A DNA stretch of 64,000 nt from the NCBI GenBank assembly GCA_019638015.1, contig JAHBUP010000001.1, forward strand, positions 372,001-436,000. The letters run 5' to 3'. The translations under genes and the position numbers were made by a program. Origin of the DNA: Melioribacteraceae bacterium. GTDB taxonomy: Bacteria; Bacteroidota; Ignavibacteria; Ignavibacteriales; Melioribacteraceae. Position 1 is the first letter of the stretch. Every line of letters begins with the position of its first letter. The notes beneath the pieces were generated by a model. It worked only from the letters and a program-made list of their open reading frames with translations, ran no database searches and had not been told where the DNA came from. Positions 8,247-16,872 of this stretch are shown in pieces.

Positions 8247-8894
8247 ATGACTTTGCTAATTAACATATTGTGTTTATTTCTTATCTCCTCCGGAAATGGA
8301 TTTGAAAAAGATGTTAAGAATTATCTGGATAAGAAATTATCCGGTTATAGCAAATATGAATTTGAAATCGCTCATGCCCCAAGATCCTATAAAAAGTTGG
8401 AAATTGAGGATGGAGAACAATTCAAAATTAACAAAGGAATTTTATTGCTTCCGGTTAAAATAACCCATGAAGATAATAATACTTCAAAATCAATTGTTAC
8501 AATTAAAGTTAAGCTCTATAAGAAAATTGCTAAGACTATAAATCCAATAAGAAGAAACGATATAATTAACTCAGGCAGTCTCACGAGTGAAGTAGCTGAA
8601 ATAACTAATTTAAATGGAACGCCAATTAGTTTAAATAAAGATTACACTGAGTATAGAATAAAACATAATCTTAAAGCAGGAGTGGTACTACTTGAAGAAC
8701 ATCTAGAACTGATCCCAATAATTCAAAAAGGGGAAAAAGCAATTCTTCATACAGGTTCAAATGGCGTGAATGTATCGCTTGAGGTTATAACTCGCAAAGA
8801 TGGAGTTACAGGAGAAATAATAACCGTTGTTAATGGTAATAAAATGTATAAAGCGAAAGTAATTGACCAATTCAATTTAAGTTTAGTTGAGTAA
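8247..8894 (+). CDS. flgA: P-ring assembly chaperone FlgA
   Basis: FlgA is the periplasmic chaperone for FlgI. The 215-residue product has a hydrophobic signal (LLINILCLFLISSGNG), a divergent N-terminal domain, and the C-terminal SAF-like region: IRRNDIINSGSLTSE, then LKAGVVLLEEHLELIPIIQKGEKAILHTGSNGVNVSLEVITRKDGVTGE and INV-type final strands. Placement between flgG and flgH/flgI fits the P-/L-ring module flgA-flgH-flgI. Sequence divergence in the first half lowers confidence slightly. Confidence 0.87.
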   Translation: MTLLINILCLFLISSGNGFEKDVKNYLDKKLSGYSKYEFEIAHAPRSYKKLEIEDGEQFKINKGILLLPVKITHEDNNTSKSIVTIKVKLYKKIAKTINPIRRNDIINSGSLTSEVAEITNLNGTPISLNKDYTEYRIKHNLKAGVVLLEEHLELIPIIQKGEKAILHTGSNGVNVSLEVITRKDGVTGEIITVVNGNKMYKAKVIDQFNLSLVE

Positions 8895-8897
8895 AAA

Positions 8898-9470
8898 ATG
8901 AAAACAAGAATATTAATAATAGCATTAATTCTACCATTTATAATAAACGCTCAATCCATGAGACAGAACGCAGCGTTTTCACTTTTTTCTGACAATAAAG
9001 CCGCCATGCCGGGGGATGCCGTTACAATAATTGTACTGGAATCTACTCACGCATCTAATAACTCAGCAACTTCTGCAGGAAGAAAAAGTGAGGCTGGGTT
9101 TGGAATGTCGGGCGCAATCGATAAAACAACATTGCCAAATGTAGATTTTGATATCAATAGTGGTAATGACTTTTCGGGGAAAGGTTCAACACAAACAACA
9201 GGAAGCATTCGCACAAAAATTAGCGCAGTTGTTGATACAGTTTTAGCTAATGGTAATTTGAGAATTAGAGGAAGTAAAAAGATCACAATTAACGGGGAAG
9301 ATCAGATAGTGAAAATAAGTGGGGTAATTAGAACTTCAGATATAAGAACAGATAATACAGTTTATTCACACAGCATTACTGATGCGGATATTTCATTTGA
9401 AGGAAGCGGATTAATTGATAACGCACAAAAACCGGGCTGGTTAACAAAATTGTTTCATTGGCTATTTTAG
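8898..9470 (+). CDS. flgH: L-ring protein FlgH, apparently without lipobox
   Basis: FlgH builds the outer-membrane L-ring around the rod. The 190-residue protein carries a signal peptide (MKTRILIIALILPFIINAQ) and the family core GDAVTIIVLESTHASNNSATSAGRKSE, a Gly-rich stretch, VDTVLANGNLRIRGSKKITINGEDQ and the ending KPGWLTKLFHWLF. Typical FlgH is a lipoprotein with a Cys directly after the signal; here no Cys occurs near the cleavage region, so acylation appears lost. Presence of L- and P-ring genes confirms a Gram-negative envelope. Confidence 0.92.
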   Translation: MKTRILIIALILPFIINAQSMRQNAAFSLFSDNKAAMPGDAVTIIVLESTHASNNSATSAGRKSEAGFGMSGAIDKTTLPNVDFDINSGNDFSGKGSTQTTGSIRTKISAVVDTVLANGNLRIRGSKKITINGEDQIVKISGVIRTSDIRTDNTVYSHSITDADISFEGSGLIDNAQKPGWLTKLFHWLF

Positions 9471-9478
9471 GTATAATT

Positions 9479-10576
9479 ATGAAAAACATGAGAAATACAT
9501 TTGTAATAATTGCGCTGTTTATCAGCTCAATAATTAGCGGACAGAGAATCAAAGACGTTGCCTATATAAGCGGTAAAAATACAGAACAAGTTATTGGTTA
9601 TGGATTGGTTGTTGGTTTAGCAGGTACAGGTGATAGCTATAGATCCTCGTTTACAGTTCAATCTGTAACAAGCATGTTGAACCGATTTGGTATTACTATT
9701 CCTCAATTTGATCTTAAAACTAAAAACGTTGCCGCTGTTATAGTTACAACATCATTGAACTCAAGTTTAAAAGTAGGTGCTGAGTTTGATGTAACGGTTT
9801 CATCTCTTGGTGATGCTACTAGTCTTCAAGGTGGAACACTATTGATGACTCCACTTTCTACTATGACGGGAAAAGTTTATGGATTTGCACAAGGCGCAAT
9901 TTCGGTTGGCGGATATGATATTAGCACTTCATCAGGAAGTAGAATTTCACGTAATCATACTCTTGCCGGCAGAGTTCCAAGGGGAGGTACATTAAAAGAA
10001 TCGCTGAATTTGGGACTTGATATTGTTGATGAATTTTCTGTCTTCTTAAAAGAACCCGATTATACTACCGCTCAAAATATTTCTACTCAAATTAATCAGA
10101 CTTTCGGCGCTGATGTGGCAAAATCTATGGATGGTGCAGAGGTTAGAGTTACTATTCCACAAGATAGACAGAATAATCTTATCGGTTTCTTTTCCGAGAT
10201 TGAAAATTTAACCGTTGTAGTTGATGAAGTTGCAAAAGTTGTGTTGAATGAAAGAACCGGAACAGTAGTATCGGGAAGTACGGTTCGAATACAGCCAGTA
10301 ACAATTACTCATGGCGGATTAAATATATCAATTAGATCATTTCCGATTATTTCTCAGCCAAATTCATTTTCGCAAGGAAGGACTGCAATATTCAATAATC
10401 AAGTTCCAACTATTGAACAAGATTCATCAAAAACCGTAGCTATACAGGGAGCAAGTAATGTTCAAGAAGTAGCTTCGGCTCTTAATTCACTAAAAGTAGC
10501 TCCCAGAGATATAATTGCAATATTTCAAGCACTGAAAGAAGCTGGAGCATTAATAGCAGAATTAATTATAATGTAA
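9479..10576 (+). CDS. flgI: P-ring protein FlgI
   Basis: FlgI forms the periplasmic P-ring. From the ATG at 9479 it has 365 residues, the family's usual size, with a signal peptide MKNMRNTFVIIALFISSIISG followed at once by the mature start QRIKDVAYISG. An in-frame ATG at 9458 lies inside flgH and would put seven extra residues ahead of the signal, so I chose 9479. Hallmarks are NQVIGYGLVVGL-like (EQVIGYGLVVGLAGTGDS), SLNSSLKVGAEFDVTVSSLGDATSLQGGTLL and the ending LNSLKVAPRDIIAIFQALKEAGAL. Confidence 0.96.
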   Translation: MKNMRNTFVIIALFISSIISGQRIKDVAYISGKNTEQVIGYGLVVGLAGTGDSYRSSFTVQSVTSMLNRFGITIPQFDLKTKNVAAVIVTTSLNSSLKVGAEFDVTVSSLGDATSLQGGTLLMTPLSTMTGKVYGFAQGAISVGGYDISTSSGSRISRNHTLAGRVPRGGTLKESLNLGLDIVDEFSVFLKEPDYTTAQNISTQINQTFGADVAKSMDGAEVRVTIPQDRQNNLIGFFSEIENLTVVVDEVAKVVLNERTGTVVSGSTVRIQPVTITHGGLNISIRSFPIISQPNSFSQGRTAIFNNQVPTIEQDSSKTVAIQGASNVQEVASALNSLKVAPRDIIAIFQALKEAGALIAELIIM

Positions 10577-10577
10577 A

Positions 10578-11399
10578 ATGAACGAGCTAAATCTTAAAAT
10601 ATCGAACGAGCTAAAGCATCAAACCAAAGCACTTGAATCAGATTCAAGGTTTGATAGCAAAAGAAAAGAAAAAGTAGCCAACGCCGCTAAACAGTTTGAA
10701 AGCATGCTTACTCAGATGATGATTAAAAGCATGAATCAAGCATCTGGCGGACTATTTGGTAGCAGCGAAGAGGGATACGGCAACGATATGTTTGATACCA
10801 TATTTGAAGAAAAAATTTCTACATATATGAGCGATACTAAAAGTTTAGGAATTGCCGAGATGCTCTATAAGAAAATTACCGGCGAAACCATGCCTTCAGA
10901 ATTGAGATTTAAAATGACAGATAGAATTTCGCCTCTTCCAATAAAAAATGATAAACCGGATACTATTAATAATATTAAGCCAAGCAGCAGTGCCCTCGAA
11001 AGATTAAATAAATATGAAGATCATATTCAGGAAGCGGCAAAACAATTTGGAATTGACTCTACACTCATTAAATCAATAATTATGACTGAATCTGCGGCAA
11101 ATAGTAAGGCCGTTTCTAGCGCAAAAGCTAAAGGTTTAATGCAGTTGATGGATGGAACAGCAAGTGATATGGGAGTGAGAAATTCATTCAATCCTCAAGA
11201 AAATATTAATGGGGGCACTAAATATTTTGCCCAAATGCTTCGACAATATGGTGGAGATATTAAACTTGCGTTGGCCGCTTACAACGCGGGTCCCGGAAAT
11301 GTTGATAAATATAATGGTGTTCCTCCTTTTGACGAGACGAAGAATTATATAAATAAAGTACTTAGTTATTTAGATCATTTTAGAGAGAAGAGTTTATGA
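10578..11399 (+). CDS. flgJ: FlgJ-like rod-cap protein fused to an SLT lytic transglycosylase
   Basis: The 273-residue protein has two parts. Residues 25-100 are the rod-binding domain (KVANAAKQFESMLTQMMIKSMNQ, EGYGNDMFDTIFEEKIS). Residues about 145-270 are a lytic transglycosylase domain with the catalytic Glu171 in IIMTESAANSKAVSSAKAKG, then LMQLMDG and LALAAYNAGPGNVDKYNG. It caps rod growth and opens the peptidoglycan. The enterobacterial FlgJ carries a GH73 glucosaminidase instead, so this is a different enzyme solution for the same job. It has no signal peptide, consistent with export through the flagellar apparatus. It overlaps flgN by 4 bases. Confidence 0.92.
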   Translation: MNELNLKISNELKHQTKALESDSRFDSKRKEKVANAAKQFESMLTQMMIKSMNQASGGLFGSSEEGYGNDMFDTIFEEKISTYMSDTKSLGIAEMLYKKITGETMPSELRFKMTDRISPLPIKNDKPDTINNIKPSSSALERLNKYEDHIQEAAKQFGIDSTLIKSIIMTESAANSKAVSSAKAKGLMQLMDGTASDMGVRNSFNPQENINGGTKYFAQMLRQYGGDIKLALAAYNAGPGNVDKYNGVPPFDETKNYINKVLSYLDHFREKSL

Positions 11400-11848
11400 A
11401 AAATAAAGAACTGGTGAACGCATTATTAGTGCAGGATGAGAATCTTTCCAATTTAATTGACGCTCTCGATACTCAGAAAAGGGCAATTATTGAGGGAAAA
11501 TATGATGATCTGGAAAAAGCAATTGCCAACGAGCAAAAAATTCTCAAAACTGTTCAAGAAGAGGAAGTTCGTAGAATTAAAATGATTACCGAAATTTCCA
11601 ACTCTAATGGGATGAACTTGAACAACAGCTCTCTTGATGAACTTCTTTTAAAAGGTAAAGAGTTTATAGGCGAAGATTATAAAACTATTCAAAGAATTAG
11701 AGAGTCAATCAAACTTAAATTGCATGATATCTCAAAACTAAATGCCCAATTAAAAGCTGTAATAGAATTATCAAGAAACATCATAAAAGATACTTTAATG
11801 CTGGTTGTAGGTCCGCGAAATCAAGCATTTGTAAATAAGAGAGTTTAA
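11396..11848 (+). CDS. flgN: FlgN-type export chaperone
   Basis: FlgN escorts the hook-filament junction proteins FlgK and FlgL to the export gate. The 150-residue protein is almost fully helical. The opening LVNALLVQDENLSNLIDALDTQKRAIIEGKYDDLEKAIANEQKIL matches the FlgN pattern of an LxxLLxxE start followed by a lock on an acidic helix. Assignment relies on this pattern and on its place directly before flgK, with a one-base gap. Confidence 0.86.
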   Translation: MKNKELVNALLVQDENLSNLIDALDTQKRAIIEGKYDDLEKAIANEQKILKTVQEEEVRRIKMITEISNSNGMNLNNSSLDELLLKGKEFIGEDYKTIQRIRESIKLKLHDISKLNAQLKAVIELSRNIIKDTLMLVVGPRNQAFVNKRV

Positions 11849-11849
11849 A

Positions 11850-13190
11850 ATGAGTCTCGGCAGATTATTCGACATATCATCTCGTACATTATCGACATAT
11901 CAACGAGCTATTGAAGTAACATCAAACAATATTTCAAATGCAGGTAATGCCGAATATTCCAGACAAAAAGTGAATATTGGATCGGATATTTCTTTGAATG
12001 GCATTGGTATTGGCGTAAAAATAAGTGACATACAAAGAGTTAGAGATGATATGGTTGATGCTCAAATTAGGAAATATCAATCGGCATTATCGAGCTCCGA
12101 AAAAAAATCGGAAATGCTCGGAAGAATTGAAACTATTTTATCCGAACCATCCGAAATGGGATTGTCAAATTACCTAGCACAGTTTTTTAATTCGTGGCAG
12201 GAATTAACAGTTAATCCCACATCAATCCAAATGAGATCAAATGTACTCCAAAAGGCAAAACGGCTGGCAGAAAGATACAATGATATAAAATCGGGTATTG
12301 AGGATGTTCAATCACAAATAATAAATGATGCGAGAATTAAAGTATCGCAGTTAAATACGCATGTGGTTGAATTAAGATCACTTAATCAAAAAATATTTGA
12401 TACAGAATCGAGAGGGGTAAACGCTGGCGAGTTAAAAGATCAGCGTGATGCAATAATACAAAAAGTAGCAAAGCTTGCTAATGTTACGGTTAGTCCAACA
12501 GAGCAAGGAGCAGTTACAGTAAATGTTGGCGGCCTTTTAGCTGCGGATCAAGTATATAATAATCAATTTGTGCTTGAGGTTACTGAAGGCGAACTTAAAA
12601 TTAGTATTGAAAATGACAGAGGATCAAAAGCAGTAGTAAACAGCGGTGAAATTGGCGCATTGCTGGAATTACATTCAAAAAATATTGGCGAATACAAAAA
12701 TAAATTTAATACTCTAATTACTACACTTACCGAACGCGTGAATCATTATCATGAGCAGGGTTTTGCGCTCGATGGTTCATTGGGTACGAAGTTTTTTGAA
12801 ATGTCATCTGATGGCAAATTAATGCTAAATGTAACAGATCCTGTTAAATTAGCTGCCGCCGATGTTACAGGAAACACAGGCAATGCAAAAATTGCTAATC
12901 AGATTTATCGCATTGCGGAAGATGAATCGGTATTTAATGGTTCACTTATTATTGATGAATATACTAATATTTTAAATTCACTCGGCACTGAGCGGATTTC
13001 TAACGATGATAGAGTTGATTCGAATGAATTAATTCTTCAACAGTTGCAGAACCAGCGTGCCTCAGTATCGGGTGTTTCACTTGATGAAGAAATGACTAAT
13101 GTATTAAAATATCAAAGAAGTTATGACGCGGCCGCCCGATTAGTTAAAGTTGCCGATGATATGCTACAAACAATATTAAATATGGTGTAG
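11850..13190 (+). CDS. flgK: Hook-filament junction protein FlgK
   Basis: FlgK (HAP1) joins hook and filament. The 446-residue protein has the N-terminus LFDISSRTLSTYQRAIEVTSNNISNAGNAEYSRQKV, the mid motif NYLAQFFNSWQELTVNPTSIQMRSNVLQKAKRLAERYN, and a C-terminal coil ending VSLDEEMTNVLKYQRSYDAAARLVKVADDMLQTILNMV. The length is at the compact end for the family (450-550), meaning a small central domain. It sits between flgN and flgL. Confidence 0.96.
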   Translation: MSLGRLFDISSRTLSTYQRAIEVTSNNISNAGNAEYSRQKVNIGSDISLNGIGIGVKISDIQRVRDDMVDAQIRKYQSALSSSEKKSEMLGRIETILSEPSEMGLSNYLAQFFNSWQELTVNPTSIQMRSNVLQKAKRLAERYNDIKSGIEDVQSQIINDARIKVSQLNTHVVELRSLNQKIFDTESRGVNAGELKDQRDAIIQKVAKLANVTVSPTEQGAVTVNVGGLLAADQVYNNQFVLEVTEGELKISIENDRGSKAVVNSGEIGALLELHSKNIGEYKNKFNTLITTLTERVNHYHEQGFALDGSLGTKFFEMSSDGKLMLNVTDPVKLAAADVTGNTGNAKIANQIYRIAEDESVFNGSLIIDEYTNILNSLGTERISNDDRVDSNELILQQLQNQRASVSGVSLDEEMTNVLKYQRSYDAAARLVKVADDMLQTILNMV

Positions 13191-13193
13191 GTT

Positions 13194-14072
13194 ATGAGAG
13201 TAACAGAAGGACTAATAACGCAAAAATATTTGGTTAATCAAGCCAAGAATGCCGAAAAGAAATTGAAACTGCAAACTCAGCTTGCAACTAATAGTAAACT
13301 TGATACGTTAAGTGATAATCTTCCCGATGCGCTCGAAAGTATTAAAATAAATTCTCAGATGAAGAAGAATGAAACTTTTTTAAAAAATTCAGAAAACGCC
13401 AAAAATTATTTACAAGCCTCACAAGATTCACTAGATAATGTAACCACAGAAATGCAAAAAATTATTGTTGCGCTGCAAGATGTGAATAATCCAATTAATG
13501 GAGCAAATATTTCCACATATGCAGCTCAAATAAAAAACTCATTGGCAAGTATTGTTCAAAGTGTGAGTGCGAAGCAGAATGGAATGTATCTGTTTGGCGG
13601 CACTAATAACAATCAGCCTCCGGTTACACTGGATGTAAATGGATATGCAGTTAAATCAACTGCCGATCTTTCAGGTTCAGTTGAAGTCCAATTGTCTAAT
13701 GAAATTAAGGAAACCATTAATATTCCTGGCAGTGATCTTTTTGCCACTGGTATTTTTGAAAAAATAAATGAAGTTTTAACAGCACTTGAAGGGGGTACAA
13801 TTCCTTCGGAAGCGCAAAGACTTGCGATCGACACTTCTTACGGCAGTGTTCTCAACTTACAATCTATTGCGGGAGAAAAAATTAATAGAATGGATGATAT
13901 AGCAGAAGTGCTGAGCCGTCAACAAGATAATTTGACCGAGTTATTGGGAAAGAAACAGTCAATTGATCCCGCCGCTTTGATCATTGAGCTTCAAAACCAG
14001 GATTATTTATTGCAGCTTTCTAATAAAATATTGGCTAGTTCATATCCGTCAACAGTGTTCGATTACTTATAA
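13194..14072 (+). CDS. flgL: Hook-filament junction protein FlgL
   Basis: FlgL (HAP3) is the second junction protein. The 292-residue product starts MRVTEGLITQKYLVNQAKNAEKKLKLQTQLATNSKL, a flagellin-like coil. It contains SVSAKQNGMYLFGGTNNNQPP, a signature of FlgL (the YLFGGT motif), and ends in a second coil LQNQDYLLQLSNKILASSYPSTVFDYL. It is in the flgK-flgL arrangement, and its stop overlaps the motA start codon by one base. Confidence 0.93.
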   Translation: MRVTEGLITQKYLVNQAKNAEKKLKLQTQLATNSKLDTLSDNLPDALESIKINSQMKKNETFLKNSENAKNYLQASQDSLDNVTTEMQKIIVALQDVNNPINGANISTYAAQIKNSLASIVQSVSAKQNGMYLFGGTNNNQPPVTLDVNGYAVKSTADLSGSVEVQLSNEIKETINIPGSDLFATGIFEKINEVLTALEGGTIPSEAQRLAIDTSYGSVLNLQSIAGEKINRMDDIAEVLSRQQDNLTELLGKKQSIDPAALIIELQNQDYLLQLSNKILASSYPSTVFDYL

Positions 14073-14848
14073 TGAAAAAAGCAGGTTCCTTAATTGGCTT
14101 ACTGATTGGAGTAGTTTCTATATTCGGAGCGTTCTTTTTAGAAGGCGGCTCATTTAAAGCTCTATTTTTAATTAGCTCAATGATGATTGTTTTTGGCGGC
14201 ACACTTTCTACCGCAATTATTGGTTTCGGTCTTGATAAAGTGAAGAATATTTGGAAGCTGATGCAGATAGCATATTTTCCGCCCAAGTATAACATTGATA
14301 AAATTATTGATACGTTCATTGAACTATCGATTAAGGCTAGAAGAGAAGGGTTGCTCTCAATTGAAAAGGATATAAATAAATTTGAGGATCTGTTTCCAAG
14401 AAAAATGGTAAAATTTGCTCTTGATGGTACCGATGCCGATGGGTTAGAATCATTAGCCCAACTTGAAATGCGAGCAATGCAAGAAAGACATTTTAGTAAT
14501 GTGTTCCTTTTTACAAAAATGGGCGGATACGCCCCAACAATGGGTATTATTGGTACGGTAATGGGTTTAATTATGACTCTCGCGAATGCGGGAACAGACC
14601 CAAATGTTTTAATTAAAAATATAGCAACGGCATTTATTGCGACCCTTTGGGGAGTTTTTAGTGCTAATATAATTTGGCTTCCAATTGGAGACAGTTTAAA
14701 AAGATGTCACTTAGACGAAAAACATATGATGGAGATATCTTTGGAGGGAGTGTTAACGCTCCAGAGCGGCGAAATTCCTTCAATAATGAAGGCAAGATTG
14801 GTAGGGATGCTCCCGCAAAGCGAACAAATAAGCAAGCTAAGTTCGTAG
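14072..14848 (+). CDS. motA: Flagellar stator protein MotA, first pair
   Basis: MotA is the ion-channel stator subunit that drives the flagellar motor. The 258-residue protein resembles the Bacillus/Aquifex branch. Membrane helices occur at about 7-25, 31-50, 150-172 and 178-200, with the conserved MGGYAPTMGIIGTVMGLIMTLAN and TAFIATLWGVFSANIIWLPIG. The cytoplasmic ending LEGVLTLQSGEIPSIMKARLVGMLPQSEQ is the normal MotA tail, so the frame is coding to its stop even though motB begins inside it. A different, E. coli-like motA/motB pair lies at 16873. Confidence 0.93.
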   Translation: MKKAGSLIGLLIGVVSIFGAFFLEGGSFKALFLISSMMIVFGGTLSTAIIGFGLDKVKNIWKLMQIAYFPPKYNIDKIIDTFIELSIKARREGLLSIEKDINKFEDLFPRKMVKFALDGTDADGLESLAQLEMRAMQERHFSNVFLFTKMGGYAPTMGIIGTVMGLIMTLANAGTDPNVLIKNIATAFIATLWGVFSANIIWLPIGDSLKRCHLDEKHMMEISLEGVLTLQSGEIPSIMKARLVGMLPQSEQISKLSS

Positions 14849-15513
14849 ACCCTGAAGAAAATATTTTTGCCGAAGATGGTGAAAAGGATAGATATCTAAT
14901 TACTTATGCGGATCTCATAACTTTATTATTGGGTTTGTTTATAATTATGTACGCGATCTCAAATATTGACTCAATTAAGTATAAAAATGTTGCTTCAGCG
15001 ATGGGAAGTTTTTTTGGAAATTCCAATAATATTTCTCAGATTGTAGGAGATAAACAAGTCGTTGAAAAACCGGCTAATACGTTGAGCGATGAACTTAGCA
15101 AATTAATAGTCGATAATAATTATGATGCGAGTGTTAGACTAGAAGAGAGCGAAAGGGGAATTACAATTCATATTTTAGGCGATATTCTATTTGCGCCGGG
15201 TAATGCCGAAATTGGCATTGATTCAAAAAACATTCTTTCAAAAATTGCAAACGTGTTAAAAAAAATTCCTAATGATTTAAGAATTGAAGGACACACAGAC
15301 GATACTCCTATTAGCACTTTTAGATATCCTTCAAACTGGCATTTATCTGTTGATCGTGCTTTAAGCACAGCATATTTTTTTATTAAAGATCAGGATATTC
15401 ACCCTGATCGAGTATCGGTCGTTGGTTATTCTGAGTACAAACCAATTGCCTCAAATAAAGAAGCCCAAACGAGGGCATTAAACAGACGAGTTGACATAGT
15501 AATTCTAAAGTGA
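14704..15513 (+). CDS. motB: Flagellar stator protein MotB, first pair, starting deep inside motA
   Basis: MotB anchors the stator to peptidoglycan. The protein carries the single membrane helix RYLITYADLITLLLGLFIIMYAIS with the ion-binding Asp70, and an OmpA-like peptidoglycan-binding domain with EGHTDDTPISTFRYPSNWHLSVDRA. I chose ATG 14704 (269 residues), the first ATG of the frame. It lies 145 bases upstream of the motA stop, with GGAG 13 bases before it. A TTG at 14674 is possible. No in-frame ATG, GTG or TTG occurs between 14707 and the membrane helix, so a long overlap seems unavoidable unless an unusual start is used. The overlapped part encodes a basic, low-complexity N-terminal tail. 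Confidence 0.87.
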   Translation: MSLRRKTYDGDIFGGSVNAPERRNSFNNEGKIGRDAPAKRTNKQAKFVDPEENIFAEDGEKDRYLITYADLITLLLGLFIIMYAISNIDSIKYKNVASAMGSFFGNSNNISQIVGDKQVVEKPANTLSDELSKLIVDNNYDASVRLEESERGITIHILGDILFAPGNAEIGIDSKNILSKIANVLKKIPNDLRIEGHTDDTPISTFRYPSNWHLSVDRALSTAYFFIKDQDIHPDRVSVVGYSEYKPIASNKEAQTRALNRRVDIVILK

Positions 15514-15518
15514 GAGCC

Positions 15519-15899
15519 ATGAAAGTACAAACACTAAAATTCGGTGAAATCGAATTCACCGAAGACAAAGTAATTAAATTCTCTGACGGTCTTTTTGGAT
15601 TTGAGGATTTGAAAAATTTTCTTTTCATTCATCCCGAAGACAATTATTTCTATTGGTTAACTTCTATCGATGATCCTGGGATATCTTTTCCTATGTTTGG
15701 AATAAGAGTTCTAGACGATAAGTTTCCACAAGAGGATAGTTGTGAAGCATTTGGGATAGTTAATCTTAATCAAGACCCTCTTAAGATTACAATTAATCTC
15801 AAGGCACCGGTTTTTATCAATCAAGATTCAAAAACCGGGTTTCAAAAAATAATTGATTCGGATTCATATCCGGTTAACTTTAATTTATTTACCGAGTAA
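15519..15899 (+). CDS. fliW: Flagellar assembly factor FliW (CsrA antagonist)
   Basis: FliW binds flagellin and also binds CsrA, releasing flagellin mRNA from repression. The 126-residue protein (from ATG 15519) has the family pattern TLKFGEIEFTEDKVIKFSDGLFGFEDLKNFLFI, then FYWLTSIDDPGISFPMF and INLKAPVFINQDSKTGFQKI. A GTG at 15510 would add three residues; I prefer the ATG with GTGAG before it. It is followed after four bases by csrA, the standard pair. Targets in this window are the flagellin leader at 38835-38912. Confidence 0.95.
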   Translation: MKVQTLKFGEIEFTEDKVIKFSDGLFGFEDLKNFLFIHPEDNYFYWLTSIDDPGISFPMFGIRVLDDKFPQEDSCEAFGIVNLNQDPLKITINLKAPVFINQDSKTGFQKIIDSDSYPVNFNLFTE

Positions 15900-15903
15900 A
15901 GTT

Positions 15904-16143
15904 ATGCTAGTACTATCAAGAAGGTTTAATGAAGAAATTAAAATTGGCGGCAATATTACAATCAAGATTTTATCGATAACCGAAAATTCGGTTAAGATTG
16001 GAATTGACGCACCTAAAGAGGTTCAACTTTACCGTGGTGAAGTTTATGAAAAGGTAAAAGAATCTATAATTGATGCAGCCAAATCTGTTGCCGAAGTAAA
16101 TTCGGATCTTGGCAAATTTAAAATTCAGAAGGTGAAAACTTAA
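15904..16143 (+). CDS. csrA: RNA-binding translational regulator CsrA, long form
   Basis: CsrA is a dimeric RNA-binding protein that recognises GGA in hairpin loops and blocks ribosome binding. From the ATG at 15904 it has 79 residues: MLVLSRRFNEEIKIGGNITIKIL, VKIGIDAPKEVQLYRGEVYEKV, and a tail of about 25 residues after the family core. E. coli CsrA has 61 residues, while the FliW-regulated B. subtilis form is longer, so the tail fits a FliW-responsive type. An upstream ATG at 15853 lies in fliW and does not match the family start. The gene follows fliW by 4 bases. Confidence 0.95.
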   Translation: MLVLSRRFNEEIKIGGNITIKILSITENSVKIGIDAPKEVQLYRGEVYEKVKESIIDAAKSVAEVNSDLGKFKIQKVKT

Positions 16144-16144
16144 C

Positions 16145-16861
16145 ATGGATTTCCGAAACGAAAGCATGTCAATATTAGTAATTGACGACTCCGACATTAT
16201 TCGTACAACTCTCAGAAAGTTTTTGTCTGAATATGACCTTGAGGTTATTACATGTAACGATGGATTGGAAGGATTGCAAAAGGCAATTGAACATAATCCA
16301 AAACTTATAATGCTCGACCTCCTGATGCCAAATTTGGATGGAATTCGACTGTTGAGAGTACTAAAAGTAATGGAGCAATTAAAGCATATACCGGTAATTA
16401 TTATAAGCGGTCATACCGATAAGTCCAATGTTATTGCCGCAATGGAAGCGGGAGCCGAAAAAATAATTTCTAAACCCCTCAGCAAAGAAGTCCTAATTAA
16501 AACTATTAATGAAGTATTGGGGCATAACTTTTTATCGGATGCTAAAAGATTGCTTCATTTATCGCCTGCTGAAAAAGATCAAATGAATAAAGAGCTTAAG
16601 CGATATTATGTAAATTCTCTGGTTTACAAAAAAGAAACTCTACGGCAATCCATTGAAAATAGAAATAAAGATCTTCTAAAGATGATTGTTCATGAATTAA
16701 AAGGATCCAGCGGAACTGTAGGGTTTAATCAAATAACTGATTTGTGCCGTGATCTCGAATCTGTAATTGCAGTTCCTCAATCAACCTGGGAAAGTATTAT
16801 TAGCAAAAGTGATGAGCTGCTTAATAGTTTAATTGAAATCGAAGTAAGTTATTCTAAATAG
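16145..16861 (+). CDS. Response regulator with C-terminal Hpt domain
   Basis: Residues 8-125 are a receiver domain (SILVIDDSDIIRTTLRKFLSEYDLEV, phospho-acceptor Asp in LIMLDLLMPNLDG, and IISGHTDKSNVIAAMEAGAEKIISKPLSKE). Residues about 145-235 form a histidine phosphotransfer domain with His183 in IVHELKGSSGTVGF. The protein can therefore take a phosphate on Asp and carry one on His, as expected of a relay hub. It lies between csrA and the second stator pair, with one- and eleven-base gaps. Its partners are probably the kinases and receivers of this operon; that is inference. Confidence 0.9.
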   Translation: MDFRNESMSILVIDDSDIIRTTLRKFLSEYDLEVITCNDGLEGLQKAIEHNPKLIMLDLLMPNLDGIRLLRVLKVMEQLKHIPVIIISGHTDKSNVIAAMEAGAEKIISKPLSKEVLIKTINEVLGHNFLSDAKRLLHLSPAEKDQMNKELKRYYVNSLVYKKETLRQSIENRNKDLLKMIVHELKGSSGTVGFNQITDLCRDLESVIAVPQSTWESIISKSDELLNSLIEIEVSYSK

Positions 16862-16872
16862 AGGGAACAAAA

